The notes under the pieces were generated by a model. The model made no database searches and was not told where the DNA came from. It saw nothing but the letters and a program-made list of their open reading frames with translations. From Ceratodon purpureus (taxonomy: Eukaryota; Streptophyta; Bryopsida; Pseudoditrichales; Ditrichaceae): DNA of 64,000 nt. Positions 1 through 14,200 of the stretch are shown piece after piece; the stretch's first letter is position 1; the number at the start of each line of letters is the position of its first letter. The stretch covers positions 13,173,594 through 13,237,593 of the forward strand of contig CM026431.1 of NCBI GenBank assembly GCA_014871385.1. The letters run 5' to 3'. Both the position numbers and the translations under genes were made by a program.

Positions 1-268
1 CACTGCTTGAGATTATAAAAATTCAATAGCTCATATCCGAGAATATAGTTTTAAAAATTGCGGATTTAAAAATTTGGACACGAAGGATGATTGACCTGGT
101 GTAGGCTGTGCAGGGGGCTGTAGTTGTCGCATTCCTCTGATAGTCCCGTGGAAAATGCCGTGACACCCTTCATGAACAGACTCTTGTATAGAGTTCGATT
201 TAATCTTCTCTCTGTAGCTTTTGTGCAGTGACGTCTTGACATTATTGGAAATCTAATGCATTCATCAG

Positions 269-2286
269 GTAATGGGCGTATGGGCGTTATACAAAGCAAA
301 TAATGTTGAGGAGTCGGTTGTGATGGCATCTCTGGAAAGACTTAGTCTCAAAGATGAACGGGAAGGAACCGATGTGGAGATGCAGTACATGATTGGGCTC
401 GCTGATGATACGGCATCGAACAATCTGGAGGGTGATTTTTCTCATGCTCAGAGAATGAAGAAAGAAAAGAAGGGAACTGACTCAGATGTTGCATCGGCGA
501 GCTCAATACGTGGATGGGGGTATGATTTGCTACTGTCATCATCTCTGACGTTTGTTGGTTGAAGGGCAACGCCTTTCTCTGAATTGAGGAAAACGTGTTC
601 AAATGGGGGCTTTATCATCACTTGCTAACTTACTAAGTGCTTGCAGATCCGGATTGACAATGCTTGTGGTGGACGCAAAACTTAGTCCAACTCAACAACA
701 GGTTTCTCTTCGCATTCAGCGCCCCCGGGTGGTGGTTGCTTTCGACTTCCTATTAGCAGTCGGCGAATTTTTTGTCCCATCAATGCATGGGATGCTGGCA
801 GACAAGGGGGAGGAAAACCCACTGGATATGAAGAATGGAATGTTTCTGAACGACCATGTATATAAACAAACGGAAAAGGAAATTCGGATTTCGCCAAAGA
901 AGCCTCTTGTTGCTGATAACGAAGGTGTTCAAGAATACATATACAATGGGCAAGGGAACACATTGCGACTTCTGAACCGAAATGACGAAGATCTATCTAT
1001 GTTGTCACCGGAGGCCTTGATTTTTGTTGGAGACGGAAAAAGGCTAATATTCAGGAACGTTATCATTCAGGTGCATATTATCTGAATTTTCCCTGTCGTA
1101 TCATTCCATCGCTGAACCGATTCCAATTATGCTCTTAGCTTACGAAGTATTCGTTCACGTGGACGAGGAAGAAGGTGCATTCTTGAGATGATTTATACAT
1201 TCTAAGCCTTTTACGTGTGCAGAATGGTGACTACCTAGATTCGTCCATTTACCTCGGCAGTAATAGCAGCTATTCAGCATCTCGGGACGATGGGGTATTT
1301 TTGGAGGGACCCCCGGAAGAGTCTGACACGTCGAGCAAGACATCTCGCGAAGAGGATAAGAAAGACCAGAAGAAAGAAGATGGTAACAAACCTCCTGTGG
1401 AGATGGTCTTTGACTTACAGGTACGTGGTATCGAGATATTTATTTTCATCTTGAGTTTCATATGATACATGCTTATTATTCTCGTCCTTGCGATCCTAAG
1501 AATTCACGATCCTGTGTGGAATTTACACTCGTCTGCATGAAGGCGTTTAACTGGGGATGTAGCAGTGGAGTACAGTAACTCTGTTTTTCATTGTTATTGT
1601 TTCTTTTGATATCAGTTATGTTGATTTTTTCATTCATTACGATAACATGAAAATATTTTTAAATACTTCAACTTCACTATTGGGATGCTTTTGTAGCATT
1701 AAGGTCTGTCCGAGATTTGACAAGCTTTGTGATTATTTCAGGCGATTGGTCCCGAGCTCTGCCTTTATGACAGTATTAATCGACCTCATGGTCTTGTCCT
1801 TCCGGAGAGGCATCTTCTTGCTAAGATGAATGCGTTTGCAAGGTACGTCTTCTGAATCCCTTCCTTTCACTCGGTTAAGTGAGCTGGAACAGATCGAAGT
1901 ATTCAAATTTTGACGTGTTACAGGTTTCTCTTCAACGACCCAGAACCTTTTTACGAAGGGTGCATCTGACAATCCTTGTGTACTGCAATGCAGATTCTCA
2001 ATGAAAGGAGAGGATATGGAACTCACAGCGAATTTGAATGGTTTCACTGTGGAATCAACAAGTGGCATGAACGTCTTGGAGCCATTTGATGCCTTCGTAA
2101 ATTATTCGAAAGTGACAGGGAAACAGAGTATTCATGCTCGTGTGACAGAGTTTTATACTAACTTCTCCTTCAGCATTCTGCAACTTATTTTACGTCTTCA
2201 GGATGATGTCATGTCTGTAATGCGTATCACTTCCGAACAAATCACAGTCGAGTGCTCCGAGTTCGAAAAAATCTGGGCAGATGATG
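269..2286 (+). other. VPS13 exon block: extended groove (VPS13 repeat region)
   Basis: Five exons join in phase: 269-519 (ends phase 2 before GTATGA), 647-1070, 1223-1420, 1742-1842 and 1994-2286. Typical family phrases are LSPTQQQ, FDFLLAVGEFFVP, NGDYLDSSIYLGSNSSYS and NFSFSILQLILRLQDD. These belong to the repeating-groove part between the chorein N-terminus and the adaptor region. The segment at 1300-1380 is acidic and lysine-rich (EEDKKDQKKEDGNK) and is probably a disordered loop. Confidence 0.8.
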
Positions 2287-5200
2287 GTAGGCTTGCCGTT
2301 GCAACCTGATTTCACAAGTTCATTTTATACTTGCCTACAATCTGCTTGATTTATGCAGATACATAGTAATAGTATCATGCATCTCTTTAATGTTATAGAT
2401 GTCCCGTCTGAAATGGAAAGCGCGAGTCCGTTTTGCTTACCTCGGTGGGTAATGACGATGTCCATTCGAACCTGGCAGATTCTGAAGTTGCAGCGGGTGG
2501 ATCGCATCTAGCTTTTTGGCGCCCTCGACCACTACCTGGATTTGCAGTGCTTGGTGACTGCGTAACACCGCTGTAAGTCCTTCAGTTGAAATCTCATAGG
2601 TGCAGACTTGCTAACCTTTTCAATCTCTAGTGCGGGTATCGATTCTTTGTGCTCTCTCTGTGCTGTATAATCTATCTTCGTGTGATTTTATTGACTTGAT
2701 GACATTTATCATAGGGATGAGCCCCCAGCGAAGGGCGTATTGACAGTCAATATGGCATTAGTGCGGGGGAAAAGACCAACTGGATATAAACGCGAATGGT
2801 CATCGTTCGAGCTTGGTTCTGCGAAGAAGCTCAATGAAAATGGGAAGGAATTGAGTGAAAGCAGTAGTAAGCAAGAATTGGATAATGCTCTGATTAGCAT
2901 ATCAGATGACGAAGAGGGTGAGCCACGGGGTTGCTGTATTTGGTTACCAATTGCACCAGAGGGTTATGTGGCCCTGGGTTGTGTGGTTTGGAAAGGACAG
3001 GAAGAACCCCCCAAGTCTGCAGCCTTGTGTGTTTTGGCTGCCCTTATATCACCAAGTTCAATGCGAGACTGTATCAACATTCAAGGGTGAGTGCATCTCC
3101 GTCAGCAATCGCGTACCTTTTTATATATCTGGTTACAGCTGAGAGCATAGCGAGGAACTGTTTAGAGCTGAAAAACGGATACATTTGAATACATGCGAAA
3201 CTGGACTTGCGCGTTCAATGTGTGCAACACTGATATTAGAAAAATATTTCTTGCATCCTTTATGTGCTCATCCATGCTTTTCTTTTCATCGAATTGCAGG
3301 ACAACATCAATGGATTCTCAGAAGAAGTGGGCATTTTGGCGGGCAGATAACTCGATTGGAACTTTCTTTCTGCAAACGGATATAAAGGAACATGTTCAAC
3401 CCAAGGCTTATGACCTTCGTCTTGCTATTTCAAATTATGGGATGTTCACTGTTGAAGAGACGGTTCCAGCTGACCCAGCCAGGGAGTCGAGACTGTCTCA
3501 GACATTATCGACCATTCGTAAGTACTTGAAACAGACAGGTCCATTGTGTATTTCAAGTGGTATGCGGTCTTGTTCACCGATTCTAGTTTAATATCCCAAT
3601 TTTCAAAGGGGCCTTCTTAGGGACGCTACGTTTATGTTACGTCTGTGCAGGTGAAGAGGAACCTGATACTGCCGGATTATTGACAGCGGTGGTCTCATCG
3701 GGTAGGATATACGAGAACGTGGGTAGGTTCAAATTGGTATGGTGGGACAAGGGCAGTGGATCTGGAGATGGTATCTCCATATGGCGACCCTTTGTGCCAG
3801 CCGGTTGTGCCATGGTGGGGGACATAGCCGTGAAAGGGTAATTTAATATCCTTAAACGCTTGTCGCATGTCAACATATAGATTACTCATTTTATTCAATC
3901 TGTGTATGCTTGAAATAAAAGAAATCTGTGAGTACTGCCGTTGATATCATGCTGTCGTTTGTGTGCAGATATGAACCTCCTAGTACAGGTCTTGTGCTTC
4001 GTGACACAGAAGAAGGTGGTTTAATTAGCAAGGCAGAACGTTTCCAAGAATTGGGTCACATCTCGAAACAAAGGCATTTGGACGGTGTTTACTTCTGGAT
4101 CCCAGTTGCTCCCCCTGGGTATTCAGTCTTGGGATGCATAGCTGGCAAGAGCTCCAGTCCTGATAAAGATGTCATGGAAAGTATCCGCTGTGTGCGGAAT
4201 GACCTTGTCAGCAGTGCTAACTTTGTAGACTCCTCTCTCTGGAGCACGAAGGCCTTGAAATCTCGGCAGCAACAGCTTAGTATCTGGCCCGTAGAAAACG
4301 AGGTGAGGTATTCCGGTGATTTAATCGTCATAAGTTTATAGCTCGTATATTGAAGTATTTCGATTTATATCGTCCTTTTACTTCTCTGTATGTGTACGCA
4401 TATTGATTCTGGATCTAATTTTTGTACTGTAAGGGCTAGGCGTTGCAACCATTAAGCTTCATAAAATTCACATATTCTTAAAAATCCAGTTCTAGACCAG
4501 ACCATTGACTGGCAGATATTTTTGATGTCGGTGTGCTGCAGGCAAACACCTTCTTCGTTAAACCTGGAAGCTTTGAAAGCCCTTCACCTAATAGCGCCCT
4601 TGGCTTGGCCGACTTGAGAAGGCAATCGCAGCCAGACAACTTGACTGTGGCTGTGGAGGTCAAGAGTGTCTCTGCGACAATCTATGATGATTTTGGCGGT
4701 TTTGTAAGCTCTGTCATTCCATTTCCATTTTCTCGTGATAATATTTGGAGATTGCATATGAGGGGAATTATATTTCGTATTCTTTTGGTACGAAGTCTTG
4801 ATTTCAGATAGCGTAGTTAACTTAAAATGAGTGTGCACACTATTCGTTACAGTGGTGCGAAGTTCTATAGGTGGACAGTATATATAATGTCTCGTTATGC
4901 TATTGTGAAATTATGAAGAATCCCATTGCTCTATTTACACGCTCCGTATCTAAGTCTGGCATAAGCAAACTCATGTTGATTAAAACAAAGATTTTGGATA
5001 ATCTGATCAGGTCACGACATAATCTTATGAGTTCTGGCAGACAAGCTCACAGTGACCGCGTTTTCATCTTTTGATTTCAGATGACACCGCTGCTGGACTT
5101 GTCAATTACTGGTATACAAGCAAGTATGCACGGTCGCATGGAGGCATTTAGCACAGGTGTCAATTTCGCCTTGACTGCTACAACATTCAACAGCAAGTTT

Positions 5201-8200
5201 GATGTCTGGGAGCCCCTTATCGAGCCCTGTGATGCGTTTGTCAGGTGTGCTTGCAATTATCTGCTGATGTATTTTTTCGAACAACATTCTTGCCAGCTTT
5301 TGCTAGTACAAGCATGTACCAGCATGATGTAAAAGCATGAATCGAAGCCAACCGGTGTATCGGCATAAAATTATAGATTCAATTTTATACGATGTGGAAT
5401 AAAAGCCCCAGAATCTAAGTGGCACCTTGTGGCTAATGGCTCAGATACGAATACAATAGTGACCCACAAGACAAAGTTCGACCTACAGTCTCAAGAGTCC
5501 ACGTCAATACGCAGAGTGACTTCAATGTCAACGTTTCTGTCGCCAACGCAAACATGTTGTTGGAAGCTTACTCAAGTTGGATGAATTTGAGCAAGCTTGA
5601 AGCACGCAATAAGAAACAGGTATTTTATAGGCGAAGAACCTCGTGAATTGAGATATTGTTTTGCTCATCGTTTCCATGTTTCGTTTCTGCAGAAGCTTAC
5701 TTTTCTTTGACTTGGGTAATTTCCAGCTTCTAAATTACTGAATCTAATGTGGGGCATGACATTTAATCCATCAATAATCAATTTCTATCCACCAGCAAGT
5801 TGATAGTTTTGGATATTGTGCAGGATGATAGTGGAAGCTCGCAAAATCTCAGTCGAAGACTTTCAAGACTCGGTACAGATATGTCCATGGAGGGGAAAGG
5901 AAACAAAAACTCTATTATATTGGCCCACAACGAGATTGGAGAACAACTTTGGGTGAGAACTGCTGATGGAGGTGGCAGATACCAAGTGTCAGCGTTACCA
6001 CACGACGGAACGGTCACGATTAAGTTGCCAGTCAATCGCAGCATTCAAGATACAACTCACAATGAGATGACACAGGGACGCTCTGGGAAATTTGTGGCCA
6101 TCAGGATTGGTGATGCTGAGGTAAAGTTTTGATCCTTAATGCTCTGCAATGCTGGTTTGATGATATTGAAAGAGTAGTTTCCGATGTTCACCAGTGATAT
6201 ATTTATGTACTCCGTGTAGCAGACGCTCCTCTACCTTGTCAATCCATGGAACTTTGTGGAGAGCGATGGTACGATAGGATTTGTAGTTCCACCGTCCTTC
6301 ACTCTTTTCTAAATTACGTTTTGTTCACAGATACCCCAAGATCAAGGTGTCGGAGGAAGAGAATATATGGCAGCGATTCGTATTGTGCCTGTAAATGCAG
6401 CAACTGATAGCAAGCAACTACAATTCCAAAGTGCTCGTACTCGATGTGTGAATCCCAGCAAAGACACTGGCAAGCAAGTGCTAGTCGTTTGGGATGAAGT
6501 TTTCGTGTTTGAAGTCAAAGCAAGGGTATGTCTACCATCTGTCCATGTTGTTAATCTGAATTATCACCTACGTTGTTTCCTTCCTTTCCTGTTTTGGTTT
6601 CGTAAGGGAAGTTCATATTGGTGAAACATATGTATATTTACCACAACTTTCATATAACCTTGTAATGCAGGAAGTAAATCGTGTCGAAGTTGTCGTCACT
6701 GACCTCGCTAGAGGTAAGTATACTCTGACTATTTTGCCTATTTGCAATTAAAAAATTTAGTATGAGATCCTGGAAAAACAAGATTTTGGATAATAATAAG
6801 TACGAACGTGCCGAACATTTTTTCTTTCTTGTTTTCTGACCAGACTTCTGCTTTTGGCAGGAGCTCCTGTTGGATATTGTACATGCGAGCTTGCTGATGG
6901 AGCGAAGCATGGTTCGGGAACTGACATTGCTGGTTCTTCTTCCCTTGAACTACAATCTCAGAATCTTTTTTCACCCAGGACGGAGGAGGTACGTATATTC
7001 GTTTCAAAGCCTTTGTTGGGTAGATTACAAGTAACTGGGAGGTCGATTTTTGAAATGTTTATTAAGTTGATTACAGTGCGTAATATGTTGTGGCAACTTG
7101 CAGGACGACGGTTATCTGCATGGTGAAGGTGGTGAAATTGGCCAAATTATGCTAGCGGCACATTTTTTCACCGTGTATGGAGAAGGTTCCGATGATGACG
7201 ACTCTGAGGAGTTAGAATCTCAGAAAAACGATGGCTCACAGAACTTGAGCGCAATAGAAGTGTCCGGGTCGAAAAATGGGCCGTGGTCAGTGGTGAGGTT
7301 AAATTATGGACTGGGTCCAGCACCTTGGCACTGTGGAAGAGATCATTTAGCTAGTGAAATGTTTGTAAATGACGGTGTGAAACATCTCTTTATTCGTACG
7401 CTGGTGACGCTTACGAACGAGACGGAACATCAGCTGGAAGCTCGCCTTTGCCCAGATTTTCTTGTGGGTCAAGACACAGAAGGAACCGCATCCGATGCCG
7501 TTAATAATCGGGAGGATCTTGTTGAGGAAGAAATATATGAAAACCAGAGAAATGAGTCTGGGAAAGGATGGCGTGATCCGACATCGCCGAGTGATCCAGG
7601 TCGTTGGTGCTCACGAGATTTGTCTGGGTCCTCGAAGGTATGTTATGATTCGTCTATGACCTTCGCCGTCTGAACTAACCGCGAAATATGTAAAGCTTTA
7701 CATTTGTCAGTAAGCTTCTGTTTTTTCGCAAGAGATGGCTCGTTGATATCTGTGAAGCAATCATGCCTTCACGTAATTCACCTTGAGCATGCTTGCCGAA
7801 CGAAATCTTGTTGGGAGATGTACCATTCACGAATTTTGAACTTTACATTTTGATTTTTGTGTGACCTGTGTGAATTATCTGGGCTTAATGTTAATAACTG
7901 ATGTGTGCAGGAGTTCCCTCAATTTCCGCTCCCTGAGGGTTGGGTGTGGAGGACTGACTGGCGACTCGACAGAAGCGGAGCAGTCGATCCTGATGGATGG
8001 GCTTATGCGCATGACTTTCATATGCTGAAGGGCTGGCCACCAACTACTGGTAGCAATTATGAAAAAGGCTCCATGTTTGTTCGACGCCGTCGGTGGATAC
8101 GCTCGAGGCAACGCAAGGACAGTACGAGGAACTTGCTCATCTCATTGGGAACCTTAGAGCCTCATGTTACAGTAGCCTGCCCGATTGAAAGTCTCCGAAC

Positions 8201-11200
8201 AGGTGGACTTGATTACGTTGTTCAGGTACGGATCTATTAGCAAGCTACATAGTTGAATTTCTCTTCTCGAAATTGGTGAGGGCGTGTGTTTTGAACTCTT
8301 GCATCCATCTGACTGTTCTCTGTGAGTGAGTGATTGCATTCTAGTTTTTGATCGCGGAATTGATTTTCCAGAATGCCTTTGTTGAACTTCATTCCATCGA
8401 GCTTGAATATGAGGTCATTTAGCTGGAAAAATAGTACCCTTTGCTTTAGTTGATTCCCATCTCTTCGGGCTAGCTTAAATATTGTACTGTGATTTGAAGT
8501 TTCACGATGGGCGTCGCATGATACAGGTGAAGCCTCGTGCGGGATCACTAAGCCCAGGTGTGGCACACAGCTGGAGTTCAACATGTAAAGGGAAGCCTGA
8601 GACTAGACAAATTTCAAATGGGCCTTCCAAGGAGCTTCGTATTCGTGGGCTTCAGAACACTGAACAGCTTCTAAGTTGCTCGGTCTTGGCAAGTAGCAGT
8701 GACACAAGTGAGAAAGACGTCTGGCTTTGTCTTCAATCCAAGGCAACGGAGGTGGGGAAAAGTAGTCAGATGAAGCCTATACAAGATTGGCACTTAACTG
8801 TCTCTGCACCATTGGAGCTTACGAACTTCTTACCTGTTCCATGTAAATATACGGTCTCCGAGAAAGCCAATGGAAAAGGTCTTGTAGAACTTCAAAGTGG
8901 GGTAGTTAAGCCTGGGAAATCGAAGGCAGTTTTCCTTGCTGACTTGCGGAAAGCTCTTTACCTGAGGTGGATTCCAGAAGGTGGCTGGCAACATCAAGGG
9001 GTAAGATCTCTTATCAAGTTCTTTTTCTAGTGTGTAGTGCCTAGGACTCTTGGAGAATAAGGCTAATGATTGTGGCGGTTTACATCTAACGCGTCTGTGT
9101 GTGTGTGATGCTTGTGTTTTAAAGGAGGACGCCTTAATCTCGCAGCCGGGTAAGGACCCAGCAAAGGGAGTAGTGGTCACAAATGGAGTGAGGTATGTTG
9201 ATCAGTCTCGGTGACGCACTCAATGTTATGTCAGTTTCTGCTGCAAAGGTGATATACAAGGAAGTCTTGTGAAGAAACTAGAAGCAAACGGAGGTGCTGA
9301 TACATTCTAGCGATCTAGAATACTGTAATGTAGTTGACTTTGCGTCATTGTGGCAATGCTCTGATTACTGCAGGGATTTGGCCATTCACATGCAATATGG
9401 CAATGGGAGCAACGACTTATCAGCCCGAGTTATCCAGTTCTACGTCCCATGCTGGCTAGATAGTGTTGGATGCCCCTCTTTGAAATACAAGTTGGTCGGC
9501 GGGGGGAAGAAGCAGAAGGGTGACCGAAGTTGGTTCAGCAAGAAGTCTTTGGAGGAGGTCGATGAAGAAGATATGCATCAATATCCAACTATGATATCGA
9601 ATTTCGACTGCAAGACGATGAAGCTGGCTGTTGCTTTGTCAGGGTCCGAAAGCACAACCTTCGGTCCGGCTGAGCCTCTGTCCGCTCTCGATGATCCTGT
9701 GAGTACTGATTTGCCACCTTGGAAGAAACTGTTGTAGAAAGCGTAGTTGGAAACAGAGAAAGTGATGTATGACGATGAAGTTCCAAGCTGCCAACCTTGA
9801 CCTAATTATATAAACTAGGTTTTCATTTTTCTTCTTGGAATATTTTCTGGGCAACCAGTTGATTTACATGGTGATGTTATTGTGTGCAGGATGGGAATGT
9901 AGATCTTCGCGTCGTTGATCAAAACAACTCGCACTTCAGATTCCTCATTACTACTACATCACATTCAGATGGATTTGCGCAAACACAGGTACAACCTTTG
10001 TTTTTCACAAGTAAAAATGTGAGGTACGGTCTAGTCGTGTTAATGACTGAGAATTCTATTATTGTTTTCTCTACTTCATTTTTATTTTGGCTTCTGTGGA
10101 CTGGTGGAACAGGTGGTTCGCTTACGTCCATACACTTTATTTACAAATCGACTTGGCCTCCCTCTTGAGTTGAGACAAGCGGGTGTGGATCATTCAAATA
10201 CACTACAGCCTTGGGATTGGCGAACCACATTTGCCTTTCCAGAGGTTCAGGAATTTCTCCAATTGCAGGTTGAGTAAAGGGGGACTATTGTGTGCGCTTG
10301 TACTGTGTATCCAAGTTCTTTAAGTTTCACGTGCTACGCTACTTGCACATTTGTCTGGAATGTTGGTAATTCGTAAGTCGATCCATGATTTTATAACTGA
10401 TGTTGAAGGTGTATTTTATATTGTTTATCCTATCTAAAATTGCTTAGGTTTGGATCATATCTATATTTCTGTATGGAGCTCATCGAACCAATAATGTTTT
10501 ATTTTTTTCATCTGCAGATTCGATTGGAAGGATCAGAATGGTCACTCCCCTTTGCTATTAAAAAAGAAGGAGTTATGGACATTGTAGTGCGCCATGCGAG
10601 TGGACATAGGCAATATGTCCGGCTGGACGTCCGTGGCTATGACGATGGCTCTCGATTTGTAGCTATCTTCCAGTTGGGCTCAGGCCGAGGCCCTTACAGG
10701 TGTGTGGATTTTCAGTTTCTGATACTACGCACGTTTGTGTGAACAATGTAAGATGAATGCACTTTTACATGCCGTCACTACGCTATTTAGCAATAGTTTT
10801 GAATATAACTAAACGGTGAACTGTTCTAGAAGGTAGTCTTCACTGTCCTGATCTATGTTTTCACTCAAATTTATTCCTTGAATCACTAGATTCAGGTTGC
10901 TGCATACTTAAATTCTCAGCCAAATTACACATCAAAGTTGTGATCTCTGTTGTTCGACTTGCAGGGTTGAAAATAGGACGGGTCAGGTTAGAATTAAATT
11001 TCGTCAGGTAGGTTTAGATGAAAGTGCTTGGAGGAGCATAAGACCGCACTCGTCAGCCACATTTGCATGGGAGAATCTTCTTGGCGAAAAGCTTTTGGAG
11101 GTAATGCAAGAGGGAAGGGATGCCTCACAAACCGTCCAGATAGACCCTGACAGAATCGGTGATCACCCGATGATTTCTGGCGACAAGACTTCTGGCTTCA

Positions 11201-14200
11201 ATATCTGCGTTCGGGTATGACAAGCTAAACGTCTTTTTTTGTTCTTAAGAAATTAACACTTGATTTTGCTTGGAAAGTTGTAGGTTGTTCAGAAGTCAGC
11301 CATACTCATTGAAGATGTAGTTTGCTGAATATGTCACAAGGAATTGACTCAGAGTCCTTTTATTTTCTAGGTGTTGGATGCCCCAGCGGCCAAAGTAGTG
11401 AGGTTCTTTGATTCAGAAGTGGAGATTCAACCCAAAGATGATAGTGGAGGTGACGAGATCGAGCAAACTGCTCCAAGTCAAGGGGCGACGCAACCTATGC
11501 ACGATGTACAAGAGAGACGCCCGGAAGCTCCATCTCAAATGGAGATCAGCGTGGGCGTTGGCAGACTTGGTCTATCAGTTATTGACCAGACGCCTCGCGA
11601 GTTGATTTTCTTTGTCACAGAAAAGGTGGACCTTGTTTATGCAACAGGACTAGGCGAGAATGTCAGTAGGTAAGGGCAAGATCTCTCATGCTCATGTTTC
11701 TCTTATACTCTCCTTTTTTGTTTGTATTTCGTCCCCTTTATCTAATGTGCGAGATGGAACAGGTTCACTGCGACGGTGGGTTATTTACAAGTAGACAACA
11801 CACTGCCTCTGACACCCATGCCCGTACTTTTGGCCCCTGAGATACACGAAGTTGAGGGCAATGTTATCAAGGCTACTGCCTCGATGAAGGCAGACACCGG
11901 CGAAGCCGCTCAAGTGTATCCATACATTGGTTTGCAGGTGCGTTTTGCCCTGTCATGATTATATGGTCCCATATGCGAACACATTTTGCTTCTGTTAGGA
12001 ATATTGAGAAGTACGTGGTTCATGAACTAAGCCAGTTGAATGACTGCAGTTAACTAAGGCCGCATTCCGAATCAATGCACACGAGGCGTTGATATGGGCA
12101 TTTTTGGAGATGTACAACAACCTACATCTTGATCGCCTGTCATCAGACTCACCTGTTGTTTCAGTGGACCCAGAGATCACCATTGAGTATGTTAATCTTC
12201 CTTTTATCGCTTTCCTGGTTGTATTTGATTGATAGAATCTGATTGATAAAATTGATAAAATCTTAAGCTAGAATCTTATGATAGCCATGATAGGAGATCT
12301 TATCATCGTATGCTAATTTATATATCAGGAGCATTATAACAATCTTGTTCGAATAAAGACGCTATGTGAATTTCCCTAGGGACCGCATCATGGCATAGGA
12401 TTTTAGAATTATCATTTTATCAATCGAGATCACTCTTAGAATTGAAACAAAATACCGCCAAACTTAATGAAATGGTGGCACTGTCAGGACGTTGGACATG
12501 TCTGAATTGCGCTTCAAGGTCTCCGTGGAAACAAGTCCAGATCAGCGGCCACAAGGAAAACTTGGCATCTGGGGCCCTGCAGTTACCACCCTTGGAAACA
12601 TCACAAAGATGCCGGTTAGTACATTCATCAACATGTTTTAAATTGGGTACCATTGTCGATGCGGTTTAAGTATTTCCATGAATCAACAGATTTCGACATA
12701 CATCAGGATAGCTGCAGGAAGGTTAGTTGTTGATCTCGATCTGGAAGCTTAAAGGCTCAAGTTCTTATTACATTGTAGAGGAGTCACCAGTATATATTAT
12801 CCTTCACACTCTTCATATTGTCTGGGAACCGTTTGTCTTAGTATGATCTAATAGCGAATTGTTGTTGTTTCAGATTAACTTCCGCCCTGTGTTTCGGGAG
12901 AATCGGCGAATGCGGAAGAGTCAAGTGCAAGCTCAAATATTGAATCGAGTGAAACGGGATATCATTCATCAACCTCTTCAGCTTCTTACAGGTGTGAACG
13001 TCATCGGCATGACGAGTTCCACACTTGGGACCATGAGCCGAGGGGCTGCAAGTTTATCAAAGGATGACGATTTTGTACGTGTCAGGACTAATCAGGTATA
13101 GCTTTTTATATCATGTCAAGACTTCAAATCATTTAACTGTCTTTACAGTGGTAACGTTTTTTGCTGTTAAAGTCACAAATTCCAAGGTGCCTGAGAAACG
13201 ATTTAATATTTCCAGGAGACCGCGAGGAAAGTGACGGGCGTGGGAGATGGCGTGGTCCAAGGAACTACATCATTCGCTCGAGGTGTGGGTTATGGAGTCA
13301 AAGGAATCGTAACAAAGCCCATCGATGGTGCTCAAGACGGAGGAGCTGCGGGATGTATTCAAGGGGTGTTCAAGGCATTCGTTGGGGTGGTTGTGGAACC
13401 CCTCAGCGGTTGCCTGGACTTCATGGCTTTAAGTGTCAGTGGTATTGGCACAAGCTGTTCCAACTGTTTCGAAGCTTTTGAACACGACCAGAAATGTGAT
13501 CGGTATCGCCTTCCTCGAGCTATCAAGGGAGACGGCGTTCTCACTCCTTACGATCCTCATGCTGCCCGAGGCCAGGTATGCCCACATCTCTCAGTTTGAA
13601 CATTGACTCGCTCGTGATGTGCGCTGCAAGCTTGAATTGAGTGGTATTGAGTAGAAACAATGTGTCTGGGTCTAGAATTATGTAATTTTTTTCACTACCA
13701 CCGTTGCTTTCTACTAAACTTCATCAATAGAAGAGCTTTGCAATGTCTTTCTTGACCTCATGAGCTGATCCTTTTTTCTTTCTTTGTTGTGGATTTAGGC
13801 TATTCTACAGCTTGCACAAGGCAACGACGATGTGTTCAGAACTTCAGGGGCCTTTGCCTTCTCAGACTTTTACCAAAATCATTTCTATCTACCCGACAAT
13901 CGCATCCTTATGTTAACCAACCAACGAGTTTTGATGCTACTGGTAAGCGACTGTGTTCTTAGCGACCGAGGTCGTCAACTTGGATACATCACGAAACAAC
14001 GACACTTGTTGTTGAGCTTGTTCTCTTTTGCAAATATACTGCTCTTAGCTTGAGGAAAACTACCGTGAGGTTTGTGGAATACGTGTTAACTTGGTTCTAT
14101 CTACTTCTAACAGAGCCCGTCGTCGCATGCCCGAGACAAGAGGAAGGAGCTGAAAGAGCCATGTACCACGGAATGGGAAATGCAATGGACCAATATGCTG